Translations under genes and position numbers: made by a program
Assembly (NCBI RefSeq): GCF_000725545.1
Contig: NZ_KL647056.1
Location: forward strand, 1 to 64,000
Reading direction: 5' to 3'
DNA from: Streptomyces exfoliatus
GTDB taxonomy: Bacteria > Actinomycetota > Actinomycetes > Streptomycetales > Streptomycetaceae
DNA: 64,000 nucleotides
The notes under the pieces: generated by a model
What the model saw: only the letters and a program-made list of their open reading frames with translations
The model's database searches: none
What the model was told of the DNA's origin: nothing
Shown here: positions 53,160 to 62,870 of the stretch, in pieces
Numbering within the stretch: position 1 is the stretch's first letter
How the letters are laid out: each line of letters opens with the position of its first letter

Positions 53160-53849
53160 ATGAGCAACCGTGCAGTCCTTGAGGTGATCGCCCTCGACGA
53201 GGAGGACGCGGTCGCCGCCCAGACCGGCGGCGCCGACCGGCTCGAACTCGTCGCCGACATGGCGGCGGACGGGCTCAGCCCGTCCACGGCGTCCTTCGCC
53301 ACCATCCGGGCTGCCGTCGACATCCCGCTGCGCGTGATGCTCCGCCTCGCCGACGGCTTCGCGGCCGGCGACACCGACGCCCTGGTCCGCCGGGCGGAGG
53401 AACTCCGCGCGGCGGGCGCGACCGAGTTCGTCCTCGGCTTCCTCACCCCCGACGGCGAACCCGACCTCGTGGCCGTCGAGCGGCTCGTCACCGTCCTCGA
53501 CGGGGCCCGCTGGACCTTCCACCGGGCGATCGACCGCGCCGCCGACCGCGACGGGCTCCGCAAGCGCCTCGCCGACCTGCCCGGCCTCGACACCTACCTC
53601 ACCGCAGGCGCCGCCACCGGCGTCGACGACGGCCTCGCCACCCTCAAGGCCGAGGCCGCCCGTGCGGGCGAGCCCGGCTACGAGGCCCGGATCCTCGTCG
53701 GCGGCGGCCTCCGCCTCGACCACCTTCCGGAACTTCGCGCGGCGGGCCTCGACGCCTTCCACATCGGCGGCGCGGCCCGCCCCCAGGGCTGGGCGGCCCC
53801 GGTCTCGGCCGAGGCGGTACGGACGTGGCGCGAGGCCGTGGACGCGTAG
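53160..53849 (+). CDS. cutC: CutC-family TIM-barrel protein
   Basis: 229 residues from ATG 53160 (ATG 53142 adds six). AVLEVIALDEEDAVAAQTGGADRLELV is the CutC start; FVLGFLTPDGEPD and WTFHRAIDRAADR follow, with ILVGGGLRLDHLPEL and FHIGGAARP near the end. CutC was named for copper tolerance, but its enzymatic role is not settled. It follows the copper island, yet a DasR-like site rather than a CsoR site is upstream, so a link to amino-sugar metabolism is equally possible. Confidence 0.85.
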   Translation: MSNRAVLEVIALDEEDAVAAQTGGADRLELVADMAADGLSPSTASFATIRAAVDIPLRVMLRLADGFAAGDTDALVRRAEELRAAGATEFVLGFLTPDGEPDLVAVERLVTVLDGARWTFHRAIDRAADRDGLRKRLADLPGLDTYLTAGAATGVDDGLATLKAEAARAGEPGYEARILVGGGLRLDHLPELRAAGLDAFHIGGAARPQGWAAPVSAEAVRTWREAVDA

Positions 53850-53919
53850 GGGCGTGGGCGGCGGGGTGCGTGGGAAAACGCCTGGCCCGGCGCGAGGGGC
53901 GCTCGCTAGCCTCCCCTCC

Positions 53920-54831
53920 ATGGCAGCCACCACCAAGATGCAACCCGACGAGCTCGACATCGACACCGCGCTCGTCGAGAGGCTCGTCGCCGGGCAGTTC
54001 CCCGAGTGGGCGGACCTCCCGGTACGGGCCGTGGCCTCGGCCGGTACGGACAACGCGATGTTCCGCCTCGGTGACGACCTCGTCGTACGGCTGCCCCGCG
54101 TCCCGTACGCGGCCCACCACGTCGAGAAGGAGCAGCGCTGGCTGCCCCTGCTCGCCCCGCACCTGCCGCTCGACGTCCCCGTCCCGGTGGGGCGGGCCGG
54201 GGCGAGCGAGGAGTTCCCGCTGCCCTGGTCGGTCTATCGCTGGCTCGACGGGGACGACACGTACAACGTCCCGCTGGTCGATCTCGCCCACGCAGCCGTC
54301 GAGTTGGGCCGTTTCGGCGCCGCCCTGCGTACCGTCGACGCGAGCGCGGGGTCCACCTCGTTCCGGGGCGGCCACGTCACCGCGTGGGAGGACGGGCACC
54401 TGCCGGGCGCCGTCCGGGACCTCGCGGCCGACGGCGTCGTCGACGCGGAACTCGCCCTCGCCTCCTGGGAGGCGGTCCTGCGGCTCCCGCAGTGGGACGG
54501 GCCGCCCGTCTGGATCCACGGCGACCTGCTGCCGGGCAACCTGCTGGGCCGTGACGGCCGGCTCAGCGCCGTCATCGACTTCGGCGGCCTGGGCACCGGC
54601 GACCCGGCCTGCGACATGATGCCCGCCTGGACGCTGTTCACCGCCGACACCCGCCCGCTGTTCCGCGAGGCCGCCGAGGTCGACGACGCCACCTGGGCGC
54701 GCGGCCGCGGCTGGGCCCTGGCCTGGGGCCTGGTGACCGAGCACTACTACCGCGACACGAACCCCGTCCTCGCGGCCGTCGCCCGCCGCGCCCGCACCGA
54801 GGCCCTCGCGGAGTGTGCGAGCGAGGGCTAG
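53920..54831 (+). CDS. Aminoglycoside-phosphotransferase-fold kinase
   Basis: 303 residues from ATG 53920. FRLGDDLVVRLPRV holds the ATP-binding Lys-equivalent region, WIHGDLLPGNLL is the catalytic loop (His-Gly-Asp), and VIDFGGLGTGDPACDMM is the metal-binding loop. The APH family phosphorylates antibiotics or small metabolites. No resistance context is near. The TAG stop lies in the end of the second CTAG repeat. Confidence 0.85.
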   Translation: MAATTKMQPDELDIDTALVERLVAGQFPEWADLPVRAVASAGTDNAMFRLGDDLVVRLPRVPYAAHHVEKEQRWLPLLAPHLPLDVPVPVGRAGASEEFPLPWSVYRWLDGDDTYNVPLVDLAHAAVELGRFGAALRTVDASAGSTSFRGGHVTAWEDGHLPGAVRDLAADGVVDAELALASWEAVLRLPQWDGPPVWIHGDLLPGNLLGRDGRLSAVIDFGGLGTGDPACDMMPAWTLFTADTRPLFREAAEVDDATWARGRGWALAWGLVTEHYYRDTNPVLAAVARRARTEALAECASEG

Positions 54832-54939
54832 GGCCTCTCGTTTGGATCATGCCGGGCTCGCGGGCCCTGTGGGTCTGGGGAGACCCCATGCACCAGACCC
54901 CGCTCCCTGATCCGGCCTGATCCAAACGGAAGACCCTAG
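54828..54939. repeat. Palindromic intergenic repeat ending in CTAG (copy 2)
   Basis: 112 bp, longer than copy 1 by an inner hairpin (GTGGGTCTGGGG...CCAGACCCC). The ends CTAGGGCCT and AGACCCTAG form the outer stem. Like copy 1 it lies between convergent genes, and its CTAG ends give the stop codons of both (54829-54831 and 54936-54938). Confidence 0.75.
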
Positions 54940-55508
54940 CGGACGACGTCGAAGACGTTCATCTGGATGCCGTTGGCGTACGTCTCGTGCTCGACGAGCT
55001 TCAGCTTCTGCGTGTCCTTGTCCGTCGTGCTGAACAGCCGCTTGCCGGCGCCGAGCAGCAGCGGGAAGACGAGCAGGTGGTACCGGTCGATCAGACCGGC
55101 GTCCGACAGGGCGCGGTTGAGGGTCGCGCTGCCGTGGACGATGATCGGGCCGCCCTCGGTCTCCTTCAGCGCGGCGACCTCGTCGAGCGAGCGCAGGATG
55201 GTGGTCTCGCCCCAGTTGTCGACGAGGTCGTCCTCGGTGAGGGTCGTGGACACCACGTACTTCGGGATCGCCTTGTACCGGGTGAACTCCTCCATGGCGG
55301 GCCAGACGGGGCTGAACGCCTCGTAGCTGACGCGGCCGAGCAGCATCGCGCCGGCCTCCTGCTGCTCGCGTTCCTTGAGGGCGTAGACCTCGGGGAGGAA
55401 CTCCACGTCCTTGAAGGTCCACCCCGAGTTCCGGTAGCCGGGCTCGCCGCCGGGGGCCTCCACGACGCCGTCGAGCGAGACGAAGGCGGAGCTGATCAGG
55501 GTGCGCAT
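54936..55508 (-). CDS. Dihydrofolate-reductase-like (RibD C-terminal) protein
   Basis: 190 residues from ATG 55508. MRTLISSAFVSLDGVVEAPG, AMLLGRVSYEAFSPVWPAM and GGPIIVHGSATLNRAL follow the RibD-C/DHFR-like pattern that binds NADPH. YHLLVFPLLLGAGKRLF is the conserved C-terminal strand. It reduces an unidentified substrate and stands alone. The stop is supplied by the repeat. Confidence 0.85.
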   Translation of the reverse strand: MRTLISSAFVSLDGVVEAPGGEPGYRNSGWTFKDVEFLPEVYALKEREQQEAGAMLLGRVSYEAFSPVWPAMEEFTRYKAIPKYVVSTTLTEDDLVDNWGETTILRSLDEVAALKETEGGPIIVHGSATLNRALSDAGLIDRYHLLVFPLLLGAGKRLFSTTDKDTQKLKLVEHETYANGIQMNVFDVVR

Positions 55509-55608
55509 GGGGTTCTCCCGTTTCGGTCATGGCTGGTGTTCATCGGCAACTATCACGTAAGACCGGGGGCTCCACCGAAACTCATCGGTCCCGCAACGCC
55601 GACTTCGA

Positions 55609-57657
55609 TCAGGATTCCAACTGGAGCGGGAGCGGCGCCGCGTGAACGATCGTCAGCCCGGACACCGCGCGGGTCAGTGCCACGTACAGGCGGCGCAGGC
55701 CCGTGCGCTCGTCCGGTTCGCCGTCGACGACCGCCGCCGGTTCGTCCAGGACCACGTAGTCGTACTCCAGGCCCTTCGCGAGCGTCGCCGGGACCAGCGT
55801 CAGCCGGGACTCGGCCGTCGTCTCCTCGCCGGGGGAGAGGTACGCGAGCCCGGCGGCCGTCAGCGCCTCCGCCAGCGGGGCGATCCGCGCGTCGGCGGCG
55901 ATCAGGCCGATCGAGCCCTCGTGTGCGAGGGCCTCGGCGCAGGCCGCGACCACGTCCGCGTCGAGCGTGTCCGCCTCCGTGCGGCGCACGGCGAGCGAGC
56001 CCGGGTTCTCACGGACCGACTCGACCGCCGCGAGCCCCGGAGACATGTGCGGAAGCAGCCGGGAGGCGTACGCGATCACCTCGCGCGGTACGCGGAAACC
56101 GGCGGTCAGCTCCTCCACCACGGCCTCCGGCTTCCCCAGGTGCCCGAGCGCCTCCGCCCAGCTCGCCGTCGCCCACGGGGTGGTGCCCTGCGCCAGGTCG
56201 CCCAGGATCGTCGCCGAACCGGTCGTGCAGCGCCGGCCCACCGCCCGGTACTGCATCGGGGACAGGTCCTGCGCCTCGTCGAGGACCACGTGCCCGAGCG
56301 AGTGCGTCCGCTCCACCAGGTCCCGGGCCTCGTCGATGAGGACCGCGTCCGCCGCCGACCACTTCGCCGTCTTCACGCTCCGCGCGGGCTTCGCCCACAG
56401 CAGCAGCTTCTGTTCGTCCTCGGTGAGCAGTCCCTCGGCGTGCTCCGCGAGGAACTCGGGGTCGCCGAGCAGCCGGAGCACCAGCTTCTCGGGCTCCACC
56501 GGCGGCCAGCACTCCTTCACGACCGCCTTCACGGCCGTGTTCCGCGCGACCGTGTTCTGCACCCGGTCGTCGGGCGCCTCGCCCGCCTGCTCCATCCGGA
56601 CCAGGACGGCGTGCGCGATGCGCTGCGGGAGCGCCTCGCGGGCCGCGCCGTACCGGATGTCACGGTCCATCAACTCCCGTACGATCTCATCCAGTTCGTA
56701 TGCGGGAACCCGCCAGCGGCGCGAGCCGCGCACCACCATCAGGGGTTCCTTCGGCAGCGTGATGTGGGAGCGCACGGCCCGGCGCAGCACTTCCGCCATC
56801 CGGGCGTCGCCCTTGACGACCGCCGTCGCCGCCTCGTCCGTCCCCCGCACCTCGACCTGCCCGACGAGGTCGTCGACCGTCGCCTGCTTCACCTCCAGCT
56901 CGCCCAGGGCGGGAAGCACCTGCTCGATGTAGTGGAGGAAGGAGCGGTTCGGTCCGACGACCAGGGTCCCGGTGCGGGCGAGCCGCTCCCGGTGCGCGTA
57001 CAGCAGGTACGCGACGCGGTGCAGGCCCACGGCCGTCTTCCCGGTGCCGGGACCGCCCTGCACGCACACGGTCCCGGACAGGCCGGACCGGACGATCCCG
57101 TCCTGCTCCGGCTGGATCGTGGCGACGATGTCCCGCATCGGTCCGACACGGGGTCGCTCGATCTCCGCCTGGAGCAGCCGGCTCGTCCGCTCCAGTTCCT
57201 GGGGGTCGGACAGGTGCTCGTCCTCGTACGCGGTGAGCTCGCCGGCCGTGTACCCGAAGCGGCGGCGCAGGCCGACGTCCTGCGGGTCCTTCTTCGACGC
57301 CTGGTAGTACGGCTGCGAGACCGGCGCGCGCCAGTCGATCACCATCGGGTCGCCGACGGCGTCGTGGACGTGCCGCCGACCGATGTAGAAGCGCTGCCCC
57401 TCCTGCGTGGTGTGCAGGTAGTCGAGCCGTCCGAAGAACAGCGGGGTGTGGGAGAGGTCGGCGAGCGCCTTGACGCGCTCCTCGATCTGGCGCCCGAGGA
57501 CGACGGAGTTGACCCAGTTCGCCGTGACGTTCGTGATGTCGAGCGCCTCGACGTCCTCGCGCATCGCGCGCAGGGCGGCGCGGGACGAGGCCAGATGGTC
57601 GCGCTCGCGCGCGAGCGGATCGGGATCGGACACGGACACGTCGGACACGTCGGACAC
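55609..57657 (-). CDS. HelD-like RNA polymerase recycling factor (UvrD-type ATPase)
   Basis: 682 residues. The N-terminal coiled-coil arm (RERDHLASSRAALRAMRED) and FFGRLDY..GQRFYIGRRHVHD precede Walker A GGPGTGKTAVGLHR. Walker B is HVVLDEAQDLSPMQY, and LAKGLEYDYVVLDEP and YVALTRAV are the C-terminal helicase motifs. HelD proteins bind RNA polymerase and clear stalled complexes; the Streptomyces venezuelae relative HelR protects the polymerase from rifamycins. I see no rifamycin-associated element upstream, so inducibility by rifamycin is not supported. Confidence 0.88.
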   Translation of the reverse strand: MSDVSDVSVSDPDPLARERDHLASSRAALRAMREDVEALDITNVTANWVNSVVLGRQIEERVKALADLSHTPLFFGRLDYLHTTQEGQRFYIGRRHVHDAVGDPMVIDWRAPVSQPYYQASKKDPQDVGLRRRFGYTAGELTAYEDEHLSDPQELERTSRLLQAEIERPRVGPMRDIVATIQPEQDGIVRSGLSGTVCVQGGPGTGKTAVGLHRVAYLLYAHRERLARTGTLVVGPNRSFLHYIEQVLPALGELEVKQATVDDLVGQVEVRGTDEAATAVVKGDARMAEVLRRAVRSHITLPKEPLMVVRGSRRWRVPAYELDEIVRELMDRDIRYGAAREALPQRIAHAVLVRMEQAGEAPDDRVQNTVARNTAVKAVVKECWPPVEPEKLVLRLLGDPEFLAEHAEGLLTEDEQKLLLWAKPARSVKTAKWSAADAVLIDEARDLVERTHSLGHVVLDEAQDLSPMQYRAVGRRCTTGSATILGDLAQGTTPWATASWAEALGHLGKPEAVVEELTAGFRVPREVIAYASRLLPHMSPGLAAVESVRENPGSLAVRRTEADTLDADVVAACAEALAHEGSIGLIAADARIAPLAEALTAAGLAYLSPGEETTAESRLTLVPATLAKGLEYDYVVLDEPAAVVDGEPDERTGLRRLYVALTRAVSGLTIVHAAPLPLQLES

Positions 57658-57895
57658 GGGGAAGCCTCCGGGCAGGTGGATACGCGGACACGTCGAGTGG
57701 CCGCCGGTTTCCGACCGGGCGGCGGCTCTCCACGGAGGGAGGCGGGGAAGCTGGCGAGTGTAACTCCGGCGGGGAGCGCGGGGCGAATGCTTTCCGGCCG
57801 TTCGTACCCGTAGGGGGCAAGGTCCGTCGTGAGGGGGACCCTGGTTCCACCCCCAGGCCGATGTGTTCGGAATGTCCGGATTCCATCATGGAGAC

Positions 57896-58108
57896 ATGAC
57901 CGCGACGACGTTCACCCTCGTGACCACGATCCCCCGCCCCCGCGTCCGCCCGCTGAGCACGGCGTTCCGCGTGATCCGCGCCTTCGGCGGCGCGGCGGCC
58001 GGAGTCGTCCTCCTCGGCGACTACGGCCCGTCGGAGGCGGGGGTGAGGAACCCCCGCCCGGAGCACATCGCGAACCCGCGCCGTGAGTACGCGCCCGGTC
58101 CGGACTGA
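57896..58108 (+). CDS. Small hypothetical protein
   Basis: 70 residues from ATG 57896, with GGAG right before it. One short hydrophobic region (FGGAAAGVVLLGDY) and a Pro/Arg/Asn-rich tail (NPRPEHIANPRREYAPGPD). No family recognised. Confidence 0.55.
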   Translation: MTATTFTLVTTIPRPRVRPLSTAFRVIRAFGGAAAGVVLLGDYGPSEAGVRNPRPEHIANPRREYAPGPD

Positions 58109-58156
58109 GTACGGGAGCGGTTGGTGGCGCCCCATGGCCCCTGATGTGATCGGAAC

Positions 58157-58495
58157 ATGACGACGAAGCCTTCCCAGGACGAGACCGCCGAGGCCGCGAC
58201 CACTCCGGACGCGACCGCCGAAGCCGAGTCCGCCCCGTACACCTTCGACCTGCGCCTCGCCGCCGCCTGCGGACTGGTCTTCCTCCTCGCCTGCCTGGTG
58301 GCCACCGCCTCGATCGCCCTCGCCGACGCCATCGAAGGCGACGGATCCGGCGGCTTCCTCATCACCGCCGGCTTCTGGTCACTGGCCTTCGGAGCCGTCG
58401 CGGGCGTGGCGGCGCTCGTCGTGCCCCGCCGCGCCCTCGTCACCGCCCAGTACTGCCTGGGTGTCGCCGGCCCGCTCCTCGCCCTGATGGACTGA
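58157..58495 (+). CDS. Small membrane protein
   Basis: 112 residues from ATG 58157. An acidic Thr/Ala/Glu N-terminus is followed by three membrane helices (LAAACGLVFLLACLVATASIA, FLITAGFWSLAFGAVAGVAAL, LVTAQYCLGVAGPLLALMD). No motif gives a function. Confidence 0.65.
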   Translation: MTTKPSQDETAEAATTPDATAEAESAPYTFDLRLAAACGLVFLLACLVATASIALADAIEGDGSGGFLITAGFWSLAFGAVAGVAALVVPRRALVTAQYCLGVAGPLLALMD

Positions 58496-58510
58496 ACGAC
58501 CGGCCGACCG

Positions 58511-60151
58511 CTACGGCGCCAGCAGCTCGTCCGCGTCCACGATCCGGTACGCGTATCCCTGCTCGGCGAGGAACCGCTGCCGGTGCGCCGCGAAGTCCTG
58601 GTCGATGGTGTCCCGGGCGACCACCGAGTAGAAGTGCGCCTGGTGCCCGTCCGCCTTCGGCCGCAGCACCCGGCCGAGGCGCTGCGCCTCCTCCTGCCGC
58701 GACCCGAACGTGCCCGACACCTGGATCGCGACGGTCGCCTCCGGCAGGTCGATGGAGAAGTTCGCGACCTTCGACACCACGAGCACGCTGATCTCGCCGG
58801 TACGGAACGCGTCGAAGAGCTTCTCCCGCTGCGCGTTCGACGTCTCGCCCTTGATGACGGGCGCGTCCAGGTGCTCGCCGAGCTCGTCGAGCTGGTCGAT
58901 GTACTGACCGATGACGAGGATCTGCTGCCCCTCGAACTTCTTCACCAGGGCCTCGGTGACCTTCCGCTTCGTCGCCGTCGTCGCGCAGAAGCGGTACTTC
59001 TCCTCGGCCTCCGCGGTCGCGTACGCGAGCCGCTCCGAGTCGGTGAGGTTGACCCGGACCTCGACGCAGTCGGCGGGCGCGATGTACCCCTGCGCCTCGA
59101 TCTCCTTCCACGGCGCGTCGAACCGCTTGGGCCCGATCAGCGAGAACACGTCCGACTCGCGGCCGTCCTCGCGCACCAGGGTCGCGGTGAGACCGAGCCG
59201 CCGCCGGGCCTGCAGATCGGCGGTGAACTTGAAGACGGGCGCGGGCAGCAGGTGCACCTCGTCGTAGACGATGAGGCCCCAGTCGCGGGAGTCGAACAGC
59301 TCCAGGTGCGGGTAGACGCCCTTCCGCCTGGTCGTCAGCACCTGGTACGTGGCGATGGTGACCGGCCGGATCTCCTTCTTCGTCCCGCTGTACTCGCCGA
59401 TCTCGTCCTCGGTCAGCGAGGTTCGCTTCACCAGCTCGCTCTTCCACTGCCGGGCGGACACGGTGTTGGTGACGAGGATCAGCGTGGTCGCCTTGGCCTG
59501 CGCCATGGCTCCCGCCCCGACCAGCGTCTTCCCCGCGCCACAGGGCAGGACGACCACGCCGGAACCGCCGTGCCAGAACCCCTCGACGGCCTGCTTCTGG
59601 TACGGGCGCAGGGCCCAGCCGTCCTCGGCCAGGTCGATCCGGTGCGCCTCGCCGTCCACGTACCCGGCGAGGTCCTCGGCGGGCCAGCCCAGCTTCAGCA
59701 GCGTCTGCTTGATCTGGCCGCGTTCGGAGGGGTGCACGGCGACGGTGTCGGCGTCGATCCGGTCCCCGACCAGCGGCTGCACCTTCCGCGACCGCAGGAT
59801 CTCCTCCAGGACCGGCCGGTCGGTGCTGGTCAGGACGAGCCCGTGGGTGGGGTGCTTGGACAGCGTCAGCCGCCCGTACCGGGCCATGGTCTCGGCGATG
59901 TCGACGAGCAGCGCGTGCGGCACGGGATAGCGCGAGTACTCGACGAGCGCGTCGACGACCTGCTCGGCGTCGTGGCCCGCGGCCCGCGCGTTCCAGAGCC
60001 CGAGCGGCGTCAGCCGGTACGTGTGGATGTGCTCCGGCGCCCGCTCCAGCTCCGCGAACGGCGCGATGGCCCGCCGGCAGGCATCGGCGAGCTCGTGATC
60101 GACCTCCAGGAGCAGGGTCTTGTCACTCTGGACGATGAGCGGTCCACTCAC
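58511..60151 (-). CDS. XPB/ERCC3-type DNA repair helicase
   Basis: 546 residues from GTG 60151, with AAGGA nine bases upstream; GTG 60172 lacks one. The damage-recognition domain is followed by Walker A PCGAGKTLVG, motif II VYDEVHLLP, the RED-like LVREDGRESD, and motif VI QEEAQRLGRVLRPK. Bacterial XPB is a 3'-5' helicase for DNA repair or transcription-linked unwinding. The partner at 60237 usually travels with it. Full length. Confidence 0.9.
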   Translation of the reverse strand: MSGPLIVQSDKTLLLEVDHELADACRRAIAPFAELERAPEHIHTYRLTPLGLWNARAAGHDAEQVVDALVEYSRYPVPHALLVDIAETMARYGRLTLSKHPTHGLVLTSTDRPVLEEILRSRKVQPLVGDRIDADTVAVHPSERGQIKQTLLKLGWPAEDLAGYVDGEAHRIDLAEDGWALRPYQKQAVEGFWHGGSGVVVLPCGAGKTLVGAGAMAQAKATTLILVTNTVSARQWKSELVKRTSLTEDEIGEYSGTKKEIRPVTIATYQVLTTRRKGVYPHLELFDSRDWGLIVYDEVHLLPAPVFKFTADLQARRRLGLTATLVREDGRESDVFSLIGPKRFDAPWKEIEAQGYIAPADCVEVRVNLTDSERLAYATAEAEEKYRFCATTATKRKVTEALVKKFEGQQILVIGQYIDQLDELGEHLDAPVIKGETSNAQREKLFDAFRTGEISVLVVSKVANFSIDLPEATVAIQVSGTFGSRQEEAQRLGRVLRPKADGHQAHFYSVVARDTIDQDFAAHRQRFLAEQGYAYRIVDADELLAP

Positions 60152-60236
60152 GTGATCAGGTCCTTCCGACACCGTGCCGTTCCCGTAACGGCCAATCCTC
60201 CAGTGTGCCTGATGGGGGCCGCTGCCGGTGGGGGCG

Positions 60237-62861
60237 CTACACCTGCTCGTCCGCCAGTTCCGCGACGCCCGTGATGCGGTGCAGCGGGTACGTGCGGACC
60301 TCGTCGGCCGTGTGGTCGTAGCCCGTCACGAAGCCGCCCTCCACGCGGACCGGGGCGATGACCCGCTGGCTCGCCGCGCCCTCCGCGTTGACGTAGCCGA
60401 TCCACACCGCCGAGCCCGTCATCGCCGCGGCCTGGACGGTGGCGAGCGTCTCCGCCGCCGACGTGCGCGGGAGGGTGCCCGCCGCCGCCGGGGCGGCCGC
60501 CGGTTCCTTCCGTACCGCCGTCGCAGCCCGGTCGCCCGCCCGGATCGCGCGCACCGCCGCGCCGAGCAGCGTCGCGTCGGGCGCGGGCGGCCCGTCCGGG
60601 ACCGGGACGGGGGCCGTGCGCGCCGGCGTGCGGTACGCGTCGGTGCGGGTGATCAGGACGTCGCCCTCCGCCGACTCGGCGGCCGGCGCGTATCCCATCG
60701 ACCGCAGCCCGTCGAGCAGCGACGCCGGGTCCGCCTGCGCCGCCAGGACCGTCGGCGCGATCCTCCGCAGCCCCAGCGCGGCCGACCGCCGGTCCGCGAG
60801 GATCTCGCCGAGGACGGCGTCGTCGTCGCAGCGCACGTACGCCGACGCCGCCCCGACCCGCAGATGGCCGTGGCGTCTCGCCACGTCGTCGATGAGGTAG
60901 GCGAGCGGCTGCGGGACCGGCGTACGGGAGTGCGCCTTCAGGAATTCGTGCAGGTCAGAGGCGGTCTGCCCGGCGTCGAGGGCCCGCCGCACCGACCCCG
61001 GCGTGAACCGGTAGACGGTGGCGCCACCCTTCGATTCCACGTCCGCGAGCACGGCGAGCGCGTCGGCCAGCGGGCGCCGCAGCGGCCCCGGCGCGACCGC
61101 CGTCAGGTCCGCCTGGAGGAGGACGTGGTCCACGGCCTCGGGAAGCAGCGGCGCGAGCAGGGTCGCGGCCCGCCCGGCGGCCACCGAAGGTTCGACACCG
61201 CCGCCGTGGTCGGCCGGGCTCGCGGCCTCGGCCAGCGGCAGGTTGAGCAGGGCCCGCGCCGGGCCCGACAGGGCGCCCCGCCCCGTGAGCCCGAGGAGTT
61301 CCGCCTCGGCGAGCGTCCAGCGGGCCAGCCGGGACCGCAGGTCGGTCGCTCCAGCGGGCCGCCCGTCCGATCTCCCGTCCGATCTCCCGTCCGGCCGCCC
61401 GTCCGGTCTCCCGTCACCGTGCTTGTCCTCACCCGGCTTCCCGTCACCGGCCTGTGCCGCCGCCGCGCCCCGCAGCGGCCGCTCCCAGCGGAGCCGCGCG
61501 AACAGCGTCTCCGGGTCGGCGGCCGCACCCGGCGGCAGCGTCGCGAGCAGTTCGAGCACCCGATGCCGGACCTCCGGCGCCGGCGCCCGGTCCAGGTCGG
61601 GTCCGAGGGCGGCGAGCGTACGGCCCTTCGTGTCCTGGCCGCCGACCAGACCCGGCGTACGGGTCGACGTCAGCCACGGGGTCACGAGCAGCGCCCAGCG
61701 TTCCGCGGGCGGCAGGTCCAGCCAGTGGTCGTAGGCGGGCGTCGGCGCGTACCGCTCGTCCGCCTCGCCGTCCGACGCGAGCAGCCCCGCCCCGTAACAG
61801 AGCTCCAGCCAGAACGCGGCCGTCTCCTCCGTGACGTCGAGCGCCGCCGCCGTCCGCTTCAGGTCCCGCACCGCGAGCCCGCCCGCGCGCAGCACCTGCG
61901 GGCCGCCCCGGTCCCAGGACTTCAAGAGCTCCTCGACCGTCGCGAGCGTCACGTGCGCCTGCCCGGCCGCCGCACTGTCCACCACCTGTGGACGGTACTC
62001 GCGCAGCACCCCCAGCTCCGGCGGCAGCGGCTCCGGCGCCCGGTGCGCCCGCCCGCCCCGCAGATGCAGCGCCACCTCGCGCGGCAGCACCATCGTCCGC
62101 GCCGACACCGGAAGCAGCAGCCCCCGGTCACGCAGCCAACGCACCGGAGGCGCCGGATTCGCCGACACCTCCCCGTACGGCGGGCCCCACACCAGCCGGT
62201 CCAGGACTCCCAGCGCCTCGGGGGACGCCGAATCGAGCAGCGCGCCCATGCGGTCCCGGTCCGTGAACAGTCCCGCCAGCGCCGCCACCGCCGACACCGG
62301 ATCGTGCGTCGCGGGCAGCCCCGCCGCCGCGATGATCTCCTGCACCCGGCCCGGCGACATCCCCGACGTGGCCTCCGCGACCGTCGGTCCCAGACCCGTC
62401 GGCGACGGATGCTGCGCCGAAGGCGCAAGGATCTCCCGGGCGGTCCGCACCAGCTTCAGGCGCTCGTCCTCGCCCCACACGAGCGCCTGCTCACGCAGCA
62501 GCGCCAACGCGCCCGGCAGCGCCGCCTCGATCTCCGGATCACCGTCGTCGCCGGTGAGCAGCGCCAGGAGTACGGGGTACGGGGCCGGGTCCGGGGCGAC
62601 GGCCAGCGCTTCGGCCGTCTGGAGCGCGAACCGGTCCAGCCGCTCGATGGCCCGCACCACGGAACCCCGCGTACCGGCACGGGTCGCCAGCTGCGTCAGG
62701 TCGTTCGGTACGGGACTCAGCAGGTCCGGCCGGGCCCGCAGCAGCGCGGCGAGCCCCTCGTCGCCCCGCGCGCGCAGCGCCTCCGCGAGTGTGCGGGGCG
62801 CCGCGGCGGCGCCAGTTCCCTCGGGCACGTGCGCCTCCCGGTCGAGCTCACCGATCCCCAT
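60237..62861 (-). CDS. Helicase-associated protein (XPB/Ssl2 N-terminal-like and WYL-like domains)
   Basis: 874 residues from ATG 62861; GTG 62867 is near. It has no helicase motors. Repeated winged-helix segments (LAEALRARGDEGLAALLRARPDL; LDRFALQTAEALAVAP) are followed by FTPGSVRRALDAGQTASDLHEFL, PLAYLIDDVARRHG (XPB/Ssl2-like) and a C-terminal WYL-like part (AVWIGYVNAEGAASQRVIAPV). A DGR[PS] tandem repeat sits near residue 490. The set is typical of the actinobacterial partner of XPB. It probably regulates or guides the helicase. Confidence 0.8.
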   Translation of the reverse strand: MGIGELDREAHVPEGTGAAAAPRTLAEALRARGDEGLAALLRARPDLLSPVPNDLTQLATRAGTRGSVVRAIERLDRFALQTAEALAVAPDPAPYPVLLALLTGDDGDPEIEAALPGALALLREQALVWGEDERLKLVRTAREILAPSAQHPSPTGLGPTVAEATSGMSPGRVQEIIAAAGLPATHDPVSAVAALAGLFTDRDRMGALLDSASPEALGVLDRLVWGPPYGEVSANPAPPVRWLRDRGLLLPVSARTMVLPREVALHLRGGRAHRAPEPLPPELGVLREYRPQVVDSAAAGQAHVTLATVEELLKSWDRGGPQVLRAGGLAVRDLKRTAAALDVTEETAAFWLELCYGAGLLASDGEADERYAPTPAYDHWLDLPPAERWALLVTPWLTSTRTPGLVGGQDTKGRTLAALGPDLDRAPAPEVRHRVLELLATLPPGAAADPETLFARLRWERPLRGAAAAQAGDGKPGEDKHGDGRPDGRPDGRSDGRSDGRPAGATDLRSRLARWTLAEAELLGLTGRGALSGPARALLNLPLAEAASPADHGGGVEPSVAAGRAATLLAPLLPEAVDHVLLQADLTAVAPGPLRRPLADALAVLADVESKGGATVYRFTPGSVRRALDAGQTASDLHEFLKAHSRTPVPQPLAYLIDDVARRHGHLRVGAASAYVRCDDDAVLGEILADRRSAALGLRRIAPTVLAAQADPASLLDGLRSMGYAPAAESAEGDVLITRTDAYRTPARTAPVPVPDGPPAPDATLLGAAVRAIRAGDRAATAVRKEPAAAPAAAGTLPRTSAAETLATVQAAAMTGSAVWIGYVNAEGAASQRVIAPVRVEGGFVTGYDHTADEVRTYPLHRITGVAELADEQV
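61364..61411 (-). repeat. Four 12-bp tandem units in the helicase-associated gene
   Basis: Units CGTCCGATCTCC (twice), CGTCCGGCCGCC and CGTCCGGTCTCC encode repeats of DGRP/DGRS on the minus strand. They form a flexible linker and may vary in copy number between strains. Confidence 0.75.
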
Positions 62862-62870
62862 CCGCACCAC

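Noticed and set aside
55609..57860. Rifamycin-associated element upstream of the HelD gene
   Set aside because: I searched by eye upstream of 57657 and saw no inverted GGGGCTTGC-type element.
61354..61420. CRISPR-like repeats
   Set aside because: Units are 12 bp, in frame, and encode a DGRP/DGRS linker; there are no spacers.
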